Shown here piece after piece: positions 36,880 through 43,578 of a DNA stretch of 64,000 bases. The notes beneath the pieces were generated by a model that saw nothing but the letters and a program-made list of their open reading frames with translations, ran no database searches and was not told the origin of the DNA. Numbering within the stretch: position 1 is the first letter of the stretch; each line of letters begins with the position of its first letter. The DNA comes from an uncultured Clostridia bacterium (GTDB taxonomy: Bacteria; Bacillota; Clostridia; Lachnospirales; CAMZNU01), in assembly GCA_947313885.1 (NCBI GenBank), contig CAMZNU010000031.1, positions 1 through 64,000 on the forward strand. The letters run 5' to 3'. Made by a program: the position numbers and the translations under genes.

Positions 36880-37135
36880 ATAAAGCGAGAAGCTGATTTC
36901 TGTATTTTACAGGAGTTAGCTTCTTTAAATTCTATTGATATCTAAAGTTATAATAATAATTCATGTAGTCGTTTATTAAATACTTTTCATTTTCACTATC
37001 TGCTATAAAATGCAACTTGATCCGTTATTGCCTTTAGAGTAATTTTTTTTAATATTTATTTGTTCTTAAATTTTCAACTTCATTTTTGGTAAACAATACT
37101 TCACTAATACCCTCAAATCATTATAGTCTAGTGCA
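36880..37135 (-). pseudogene. Remnant of an IS3-family transposase (C-terminal end)
   Basis: Read on the minus strand, the interval gives SENEKYLINDYMNYYYNFRYQ, a stop, then NLKKLTPVKYRNQLLA. This is the C-terminus of IS3/IS150-type DDE transposases (YNxxRYQWNLKxxTPVxYR). The conserved Trp codon TGG has become TAG. Upstream parts are broken by further stops and no inverted terminal repeats were found. The element is long dead. Confidence 0.75.
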
Positions 37136-37138
37136 TAA

Positions 37139-37190
37139 AAAAAGAACTTATATCAATAGACTTTTTTAGTGTCTATTATATAGGTTCCAA
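37139..37190 (-). terminator. Terminator of the S1-domain gene
   Basis: GAACCTATATAATAGAC / AATAGAC-type hairpin (17-bp arms with one bulge) just past the minus-strand S1 gene, followed on that strand by a run of seven T. Confidence 0.78.
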
Positions 37191-37215
37191 TTTAAAAAAA
37201 ACTTTTATTTTTTAT

Positions 37216-37608
37216 TTAACGGCGTTTAATACGTTTATTTAAAGTTGTTTGAGTTTCATTTGATGATTTTAGCCATGTGCTAAGTTTATCTTCAAAACTT
37301 CCAGGTATAACATCGTCTTTTGAAGATTTTTTATTTGCAAATTTCTTTTGTACAGGCTTTTCAGTAGCATCTTTAATAGAAAGAGATATGCGATTAGTTT
37401 TTTCTTCAATAGAAAGAACTTTAACCATAACTACATCATCAACTTTAACAGCATCATTAATATCTTTAATAAATTTATGAGATACTTGAGAAATGTGAAC
37501 GAGTCCAGATTTTTTATTGGGTAAAAGTACGAGAGCTGTATACGGGTTAACTTTAGTAACAGTGCCAGAAACGATAGTACCTACTTTAACTTCTTCTAAA
37601 TTAGACAT
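37216..37608 (-). CDS. S1 RNA-binding domain protein (GSP13/CvfD-like)
   Basis: 130-aa protein. Residues ~6-77 form one S1 domain (VGTIVSGTVTKVNPYTALVLL ... GLVHISQVSH). The rest is basic and ends KRIKRR, suiting RNA or ribosome binding. Bacillus GSP13 (YugI) and streptococcal CvfD have the same plan and act in translation and stress control. It is a single gene, divergent from the methyltransferase gene downstream. Confidence 0.85.
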   Translation of the reverse strand: MSNLEEVKVGTIVSGTVTKVNPYTALVLLPNKKSGLVHISQVSHKFIKDINDAVKVDDVVMVKVLSIEEKTNRISLSIKDATEKPVQKKFANKKSSKDDVIPGSFEDKLSTWLKSSNETQTTLNKRIKRR

Positions 37609-37682
37609 TTAATAATTCTCCTATAATTTAATGTTATAATAGTATCATAGTAAATATACAAAAACAATAAAAGGGAGATAAT

Positions 37683-39041
37683 ATGAGCAGAAAAAAAATA
37701 CGAGAATATGAAGAAATAGAAATAAAAGGGTTTAAGTTCCCAAATAACGGGATATGTTACGTAAATGATAGAGAAGTAAAAATAAAAAATGCCATTCCAG
37801 GGCAGATAGTAGATATAAGGGTTAAAAAAAGTAGAAAAGGAGATAAAGGGCAAGTAATTAATTTAAGAAAAAAATCAGAAATGGAAATAGAACCTGTATG
37901 TGAAGATTTTGGTATGTGCGGAGGGTGTACGTTTCAACATATAAAATATGAAGATGAATTAAAAATAAAAGAAAAAATGGTACTAGGTTTATTTCAAAAT
38001 ATAGAAATAGGGGAATACTTAGGAATAAATGAATCACCAACATCAGAACAATATAGAAATAAAATGGAATATTCATTTGGTGATGAAAGTAAAGAAGGAG
38101 AGCTAGCGTTAGGAATGAGAAAAAGAAATAGTTACTATGAAGTTGTAACATCTAAAAAATGTAACATAGTAGATAACGATTATAGAACTATATTAACATC
38201 AGTTCTTGAATATTTTAAAAATAGTGGAGAAACTTTTTACCATAAAAATAAACAAACAGGATGTCTACGACATTTATTAGTGAGAAAAGGTGACAACACA
38301 GGTGAAATTATAATAGGGCTTGTAACTAAATATGGATTAGATGAAAAATTATTAGAAGGTTTTAAAAAGATTTTATTAGATTTGACTTTAAAAAGTGAAA
38401 TAAAAGGGATTTATAACATAGTAAATAAAGGTGTTGCCGATGTTGTACAAGCAGATGAATTAAATATATTATATGGAGATACATTTTTTTATGAAAAATT
38501 ATTAGATTTAAAATTTAAAGTAAATATTTTTTCTTTCTTCCAGACAAATTCAAAAGGTGCAGAGGCGTTATATGAAATAGTAAATGATTTTATAGGTGAT
38601 ACAAAAGATAAAACTATTTTTGATTTATATTGTGGAACGGGAACAATATCACAAATAGTTTCAAAACGAGCTAAAAAAGTAATAGGAGTTGAAATAGTTG
38701 AAGAAGCAATAAAAGATGCTAAAGAAAATTGTAAAATAAACAATATAACTAATGTAGATTTTATATGCGGTGACGTTTTAAAAGTTATAGAGGAAATAAA
38801 AGATAAACCAGACATTATAATATTAGATCCACCAAGAAATGGCATTCATGAAAAAGCATTAAACATAATAATAAATTATGGAGTTAAAAATATAATATAC
38901 GTATCATGTAAACCAACATCATTACTTAGAGATATAGAAATATTTAATAAAAATGGTTATGAAGTTAAAAAATTACAATTACAAGATATGTTTCCAAAAA
39001 CTTACCATGTGGAAACTGTTGTGTTATTAGAGAAAAAATAA
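37683..39041 (+). CDS. 23S rRNA (uracil-5)-methyltransferase, RlmCD/RumA type
   Basis: 452-aa TrmA-family enzyme. A TRAM domain is followed by the cysteine cluster CEDFGMCGGCTFQH, which probably binds an Fe-S centre. The methyltransferase has FDLYCGTGTIS, LDPPRNGIHEK and the catalytic cysteine in VSCKPTSLLRD. Which uridine is modified (747, 1939 or both) cannot be told. AAGGGAG precedes the ATG. Confidence 0.93.
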   Translation: MSRKKIREYEEIEIKGFKFPNNGICYVNDREVKIKNAIPGQIVDIRVKKSRKGDKGQVINLRKKSEMEIEPVCEDFGMCGGCTFQHIKYEDELKIKEKMVLGLFQNIEIGEYLGINESPTSEQYRNKMEYSFGDESKEGELALGMRKRNSYYEVVTSKKCNIVDNDYRTILTSVLEYFKNSGETFYHKNKQTGCLRHLLVRKGDNTGEIIIGLVTKYGLDEKLLEGFKKILLDLTLKSEIKGIYNIVNKGVADVVQADELNILYGDTFFYEKLLDLKFKVNIFSFFQTNSKGAEALYEIVNDFIGDTKDKTIFDLYCGTGTISQIVSKRAKKVIGVEIVEEAIKDAKENCKINNITNVDFICGDVLKVIEEIKDKPDIIILDPPRNGIHEKALNIIINYGVKNIIYVSCKPTSLLRDIEIFNKNGYEVKKLQLQDMFPKTYHVETVVLLEKK

Positions 39042-39043
39042 AG

Positions 39044-39072
39044 TGAACTTGTAAGTAATATTTACAAGTTCA
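39044..39072 (+). terminator. First of two tandem hairpins after the methyltransferase gene
   Basis: Perfect 11-bp stem TGAACTTGTAA / TTACAAGTTCA with a 7-nt loop. No T run follows; a second hairpin begins five bases later. Confidence 0.6.
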
Positions 39073-39076
39073 AGGT

Positions 39077-39114
39077 AAGCCCCACACCTAAATATTTAGG
39101 CGTGGGGCTTTTTA
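39077..39114 (+). terminator. GC-rich terminator hairpin, possibly an IS200/IS605 end
   Basis: AAGCCCCACACCTAAAT / ATTTAGGCGTGGGGCTT hairpin followed by T residues. It is a strong terminator in form. The sequence is GC-rich against an AT-rich background and resembles the hairpins at IS200/IS605 ends, so it may be a leftover of such an element at the left border of the defence island. Confidence 0.7.
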
Positions 39115-39174
39115 AGGAATTTTTTACAATTATGTGATAAAATATATAAAATAACTTGTAGATAGGAGGTAAAT

Positions 39175-41148
39175 ATGGAAAATGTAGATTTAGAATTAGA
39201 AAAAGAGTTTGTTGAGTGGATGAAAAAAGGAAAGAAGAATGGTGAACTTTATGTAAAAAGCACAATAACGGAGTATTGCAGGGAAATTAAAAATTTATAT
39301 AGCGTATATAAAATAGAGGGAATATTACAAAATAGAAATTTGTTTAATGTTGATTCAGCAGAACAAGTAGAAAAATTAATAAGCATAAATAAGAACACAA
39401 CAGAATTAAATGATAATGATAAAAAAAGATATAGCTATTTAATATCACCAATAAATAAATATTTAGAGTTTTTAAAATCTAGAGAAACAATAAATAAAAA
39501 AGGTACGTATGAGTGGACAACATTTTATGAAATATTTGCAAAAAGATTATTAGATTATAAAAACAATAGAGGAGAATTAATAGAAAAAATTAATTCGGCA
39601 TATAACTTAATGGAAGAAGCAACTATACAAAACCCATTAATAATAAAGGATAAAGAGGTAAAAGATATTTGTCCATTTACTATATTTGGATTTTTTAATA
39701 AAGGAATTACAGATGAAAATAGAATATTAACAATAAAAAAGCTCACAGAAGTTTTAAATATAGAAGAGGAAGCACCTACATCATTTATAGGTATACCAAA
39801 AAAAAATAACATAAGTGCATTTTTTTTTGAGAATGAAGAAAAAAGAGGAGAAGAAGATATAAATAACTTATGGGAAATGTTTGAAATTGCAATTAAGTTA
39901 TCAGAAAATTACACAGGAGAAAACAAACAAAAATTTATAGAGGTATATGATAAAGTAATAACACAGAACAAAGTTAGTTGGAGTATTACAACAGGGATGT
40001 ATTGGATAAAACCATGGAGTTATTTAACATTAGATAGTAATACTAGAAAAAAATTAAGAAAAAAATTAAATATAGAAATTAAAGAAAGTAAAATATGTGA
40101 CGGTACGGAGTATATTAGATTAGTAGAATTATTAAAAGAGAATTTTAAAGATGAAAATTATGAAGTTCATTCATTTCCAGAGTTATCACATAAATCTTGG
40201 AATGAAAAGACGGAGATAGATGAAGTTTATAACATAGATGAATTACATGAACTAGAAGAAAACAAAGTATACGAAGATTATACAAAAGAAAATTTATTAT
40301 TAGAGTCGTTTATAGATGCAGAAGAGTATGACACTATAAAGAATCTTATAATTAGAAAGAAAAATATTATTTTAAAAGGGGTGGCAGGAGTAGGAAAAAC
40401 GTATATAGCAAAAAGGTTAGCATATTCTTTAATAGGTAAAAAAGATACATCTAAAATTAAGATGATTCAATTTCATCAAAGTTATTCATATGAAGATTTT
40501 ATTATGGGATATAGACCGTGTGAAACGGGATTTGAACTTAAAACAGGACCGTTTTATGATTTTAGTAAATTAGCATCAGAAAATCCAGATGAAAAATATT
40601 TCTTTATAATAGATGAAATTAACCGCGGTAATATGAGTAAAATTTTTGGTGAATTAATGATGCTTATAGAAAGCGACAAACGTGGCGAGGAATTAACTCT
40701 AACTTATGATGATAAACCTTTTTCAGTTCCAGAAAATTTATACATGATAGGTATGATGAATACAGCAGATAGAAGTTTAACTATGATAGATTATGCATTA
40801 AGAAGAAGATTTAGTTTTTTTGAGCTACAACCAGCGTTTAGAAAAGATAAGTTTAAAAAAGAACTTTTAGAACGTGGTGTAAGTGAACATATGATAAATA
40901 AAATAAATTCAAAAATAAGTGATATTAATGATGAAATAGTTAAAGATGTTAACTTAGGAAAAGGGTTTAGAATAGGACATAGCTATTTCTGTGATTATGA
41001 CAATGGAATACGAAAAGGTGATGTAAAGAAATGGTATGAAGAAATAATTAAATATGAAATAAAACCTCTTTTAGAAGAATATTGGTTTGACGATGAAAGT
41101 AAAGCGTTAGAATCTATTAAAGAGTTATTAGGAAATGCAGATGAGTAG
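39175..41148 (+). CDS. mcrB: McrB-type AAA+ restriction subunit
   Basis: 657-aa protein. The N-terminal ~370 residues are target-recognition and accessory sequence with no close match to E. coli McrB. The AAA+ motor follows, with Walker A GVAGVGKTY (about residue 401), QFHQSYSYEDFIMGYRP, Walker B FFIIDEINRGNMSKIFGE, and the McrB signature GMMNTADRSL before the arginine finger ALRRRF. McrB uses GTP and translocates DNA together with the nuclease McrC, cutting modified DNA (type IV restriction). The stop overlaps the mcrC start (ATGAGTAG). Confidence 0.92.
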   Translation: MENVDLELEKEFVEWMKKGKKNGELYVKSTITEYCREIKNLYSVYKIEGILQNRNLFNVDSAEQVEKLISINKNTTELNDNDKKRYSYLISPINKYLEFLKSRETINKKGTYEWTTFYEIFAKRLLDYKNNRGELIEKINSAYNLMEEATIQNPLIIKDKEVKDICPFTIFGFFNKGITDENRILTIKKLTEVLNIEEEAPTSFIGIPKKNNISAFFFENEEKRGEEDINNLWEMFEIAIKLSENYTGENKQKFIEVYDKVITQNKVSWSITTGMYWIKPWSYLTLDSNTRKKLRKKLNIEIKESKICDGTEYIRLVELLKENFKDENYEVHSFPELSHKSWNEKTEIDEVYNIDELHELEENKVYEDYTKENLLLESFIDAEEYDTIKNLIIRKKNIILKGVAGVGKTYIAKRLAYSLIGKKDTSKIKMIQFHQSYSYEDFIMGYRPCETGFELKTGPFYDFSKLASENPDEKYFFIIDEINRGNMSKIFGELMMLIESDKRGEELTLTYDDKPFSVPENLYMIGMMNTADRSLTMIDYALRRRFSFFELQPAFRKDKFKKELLERGVSEHMINKINSKISDINDEIVKDVNLGKGFRIGHSYFCDYDNGIRKGDVKKWYEEIIKYEIKPLLEEYWFDDESKALESIKELLGNADE

Positions 41149-42190
41149 TAGTTTAAAAATTCCTATAAAAAATATATATTATATGCTTTGTTATGGGTGG
41201 GACATATTAGAAGAAAAGGATAATATACGTACAGGCGAAGAAGAGTTTGACAATATATATAACTTACTTGGAAAAATTTATATTAAAAGAGTAAACAGTT
41301 TAATTAAAAGAGGAGTTAAAAAAGAATATATTGAACAAACAGAGGCAATTGGAATAATTAAAGGAAAAATAAATGTACAACAAACAATAAACGGACAGTA
41401 TTTGCAAAAAGGAAAAATAGTTTGTACATATGATGAGTTTTCAGAAAATATTAAGTTAAACCAAATTATAAAAACAACAATTAACATTTTAATAAAAGCA
41501 CCGAAGTTAGATAAAGAAACGAGGGACGAGCTGTTAAAAGTAAGGATATATTTTTCAAACATAGAAGAAATAACATTATCTAATAGATTATTTGGAACAC
41601 CTACATATAATAAAAATGATTCAAATTATAAAATGTTAATAAATATTAGTGAGTTAATTTATAATGGGCTAATTGCAAATGAAGACGGTAATAAATTAGT
41701 ATTTTCGGATTTCATAAAAGAAAATAAAATGCCAACACTGTATGAGAAATTTGTTTTAAATTTTTATAAGGAGCATTTAGACAACAAAACTTATAAAGTT
41801 CATGCACCAATAATAAAATGGAAAATAGATAATGATATGTCAGAAGAAGATAGATCATTATTGCCACAGATGAGAACGGACATAGTAATAGAAAATAAAG
41901 AAAAAAATACCCAACTAATAATAGATACTAAGTACTATTTAAAAACATTAGTAACTAATAATAAAGGAGATAAAGAAAAAGTTAGAACAAGCCATTTATT
42001 TCAAATGTTCGCCTATATAAATAATAGTAAATTTCAGGGACATATAGACGGATTGTTATTATACCCTACAGTGAATAAAGAAATAGATATTAATTTTCCG
42101 ATAGATGGTAAAAACATTAAGGTGACAACTCTTAATTTAAATGGAGACTTTAAAGAAATAAAAAATAAACTATTATCAATTGTAGATTAG
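41141..42190 (+). CDS. mcrC: McrC-type restriction nuclease subunit
   Basis: 349-aa McrC. The N-terminus IPIKNIYYMLCYGWDIL is typical. The C-terminal PD-(D/E)XK nuclease includes the catalytic pattern QMRTDIVIE ... LIIDTKYY and then FQMFAYI. The ATG at 41141 has AGGA at 7 nt, while the track ATG at 41135 lies almost on top of it, so 41141 is preferred and gives an 8-bp overlap with mcrB. Its last ~20 codons have a degenerate duplicate 1.3 kb downstream. Confidence 0.9.
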   Translation: MSSSLKIPIKNIYYMLCYGWDILEEKDNIRTGEEEFDNIYNLLGKIYIKRVNSLIKRGVKKEYIEQTEAIGIIKGKINVQQTINGQYLQKGKIVCTYDEFSENIKLNQIIKTTINILIKAPKLDKETRDELLKVRIYFSNIEEITLSNRLFGTPTYNKNDSNYKMLINISELIYNGLIANEDGNKLVFSDFIKENKMPTLYEKFVLNFYKEHLDNKTYKVHAPIIKWKIDNDMSEEDRSLLPQMRTDIVIENKEKNTQLIIDTKYYLKTLVTNNKGDKEKVRTSHLFQMFAYINNSKFQGHIDGLLLYPTVNKEIDINFPIDGKNIKVTTLNLNGDFKEIKNKLLSIVD

Positions 42191-42225
42191 ATAAAATAAA
42201 ATAAGAACATCAAATAAGAAATGTA

Positions 42226-42255
42226 TTGATTATGATACTATATATATGATATAAT
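42226..42255 (+). promoter_or_regulatory. Promoter of the first small RNA and the Abi gene
   Basis: TTGATT (42226-42231), an 18-nt spacer and a perfect TATAAT (42250-42255). Transcription would begin at about 42261, the first base conserved between the two RNA copies. Confidence 0.7.
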
Positions 42256-42260
42256 AAATT

Positions 42261-42340
42261 AACCGTTAAGAGGCGTGGTGCAAGCCCTATTCCTAATATC
42301 TTACATGCGGGAACTTGGATGGTATACCATCCTTTTTTTT
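42261..42340 (+). ncRNA. Structured small RNA, copy A (probable antitoxin RNA of the Abi system)
   Basis: About 80 nt, starting AACCGTTAAGAGGCGTGG, with a terminator hairpin GGATGG-TATA-CCATCC and eight T at its end, 16 bp before the abi start codon. The first 51 nt align without gaps to copy B behind the same gene (37/51 identical). Changes between the copies compensate: bases 9-10 against 40-41 swap A-U/G-C for G-C/A-U, base 5 against 48 changes G-C to A-U, and 6 against 47 U-G to C-G. This supports a helix of 4 + 5 bp with a CAU bulge closing the RNA. The location resembles type III toxin-antitoxin loci: RNA, leaky terminator, toxin gene. Confidence 0.8.
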
Positions 42341-42356
42341 GTTTAGGGGGAAATAA

Positions 42357-43334
42357 ATGAATGTAAATAAATCTGAAAATATAGATAAACCACTAAATAT
42401 TGATGATCAAATTAAGTTAATGGAAAAACAAGTTGTATTTATAAAAGACGAAGAAAATGATATGAGGGAATTTTTAAATTATGCGGGTTATTTTAGAGTT
42501 AGTACATATAGTAAATACTTATTGTCACATACTAGTAATTTAAAAGAGAAACCAAATCAAGAACTATTATTTAAAGTATATAATTTTGACAGTGAACTGA
42601 GAAAGTTATTTTTTTTATATTGTAAAAAAGCAGAAATACAAATAAAGAGTCATATTGCAAATGCAGTTTCTTTAAAATTAAACGATCCAGTTTTTTATTT
42701 AAATGATGGTTACTATACAAAAGGAAATGATAAGAAGAAAAGCAAGAGTCGTAAAAAGATTAAAAAGGATAAATATAATAAATTTAAAGAAAAAATTGAT
42801 AAAAGTGAAGAAAAATTGCGAAAAAACAATAAAAGGTATCCAGAATTCAAGGTATATCTAAAGGGTGAAGAAAAAGATAAAAATAAAATACCAGCTTGGG
42901 CAGCCTTTTCATATTTTGAATTTGGAACTATAAATAATATATATAAATATCTTAGAGGGGATTTAAAAAAAAGAGTTCTGATTTATGGATATTCAAGAAA
43001 AAAGTATAAAAAAACAACGGCTCTATCTATGAATACATGGTTAGATGCTATTAAAAACTTAAGAAATACTTGTGCACATCATAATAAATTAATAGGTAGA
43101 ACATCATCAATTGTGAAACTAGATAGTGCGGTAGATGACAAAGAGACATTACCTAAAAACACAGATTTATTTTCACAAATTTACGCACTAAAGAAAGTAT
43201 TAAACGTTAAAGATGGTGAAAGTTTAAAAGTAGAACTTAGGGAATGTATAGATAATGCAGAATTTGATATTTATGCATTTAATATTTTGCCAAAAGAATG
43301 GGAAGAATTATTTGATAGAATAAAAAAATTATAA
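42357..43334 (+). CDS. abiF: Abi_2/AbiF-like HEPN protein, probable toxin
   Basis: 325-aa protein of the Abi_2 (AbiD/AbiF) family. Family features are the N-terminal LNIDDQIKLMEKQVVFI, NYAGYFRVSTYSKYL, FDSELRKLFFLYCKKAEIQIK, IPAWAAFSYFEFGTI and the C-terminal RNTCAHHNKL. The last carries the HEPN ribonuclease motif R-x4-H (Arg236, His241) followed by HN. A lysine-rich insert (about residues 122-160) is suited to RNA binding. AbiF proteins are abortive-infection RNases; published work describes them as stably linked to a small RNA antitoxin and as the probable ancestors of Cas13. Here small RNA copies lie on both sides. AGGGGG precedes the ATG. Confidence 0.85.
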   Translation: MNVNKSENIDKPLNIDDQIKLMEKQVVFIKDEENDMREFLNYAGYFRVSTYSKYLLSHTSNLKEKPNQELLFKVYNFDSELRKLFFLYCKKAEIQIKSHIANAVSLKLNDPVFYLNDGYYTKGNDKKKSKSRKKIKKDKYNKFKEKIDKSEEKLRKNNKRYPEFKVYLKGEEKDKNKIPAWAAFSYFEFGTINNIYKYLRGDLKKRVLIYGYSRKKYKKTTALSMNTWLDAIKNLRNTCAHHNKLIGRTSSIVKLDSAVDDKETLPKNTDLFSQIYALKKVLNVKDGESLKVELRECIDNAEFDIYAFNILPKEWEELFDRIKKL

Positions 43335-43351
43335 TGGAATATAATATTAAT

Positions 43352-43436
43352 AACCACTAGAAGGCACGGTTAATGCCCTAATCCAAATATTCTACATGTG
43401 GGGGAGATAAGACTATATGTTTTATCTCTTTTTTTT
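43352..43436 (+). ncRNA. Structured small RNA, copy B
   Basis: About 85 nt, beginning AACCACTAGAAGGCACGG, 17 bp after the abi stop. TATAAT at 43340-43345 stands 6 nt before it, as in copy A (5 nt), but no good -35 box is seen. The core aligns with copy A without gaps. The terminator hairpin GAGATAA...TTATCTC with eight T is unrelated in sequence to that of copy A, so the core is conserved as RNA and the terminator only as a structure. Confidence 0.75.
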
Positions 43437-43458
43437 ATGCAAATAAAAAATCATAGAT

Positions 43459-43525
43459 AAAACTTAATTTAAATGGATGTTTTAAAGAAATTAAAAATCA
43501 TATATTATCCCTAAATAATGAAGAA
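43459..43525 (+). pseudogene. Fragment of a second mcrC 3' end
   Basis: Reads KLNLNGCFKEIKNHILSLNN in one frame, against TLNLNGDFKEIKNKLLSIVD at the end of the intact mcrC (42126-42190). The DNA shares long blocks such as CTTAATTTAAATGGA and TTTAAAGAAAT. It stands directly behind RNA copy B, so the RNA-abi-RNA unit is bracketed by two mcrC ends. Confidence 0.8.
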
Positions 43526-43578
43526 AATACTATAATAATGTATAATATAATAAAAAATACAAAAGAAAGGAAAATTAT

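Noticed and set aside
36888-36924. Hairpin AGAAGCTGATTTCTGTA / TACAGGAGTTAGCTTCT as a terminator
   Set aside because: It is imperfect, has no T run, and the minus strand reads as the C-terminus of an IS3 transposase, which explains the sequence better.
42261-43436. The two small RNAs as riboswitches or ToxI-type tandem antitoxin repeats
   Set aside because: They flank a HEPN/Abi_2 gene, not a metabolic gene; each is a single 51-nt core with a terminator, not a run of short repeats, and the protein is not ToxN-like.
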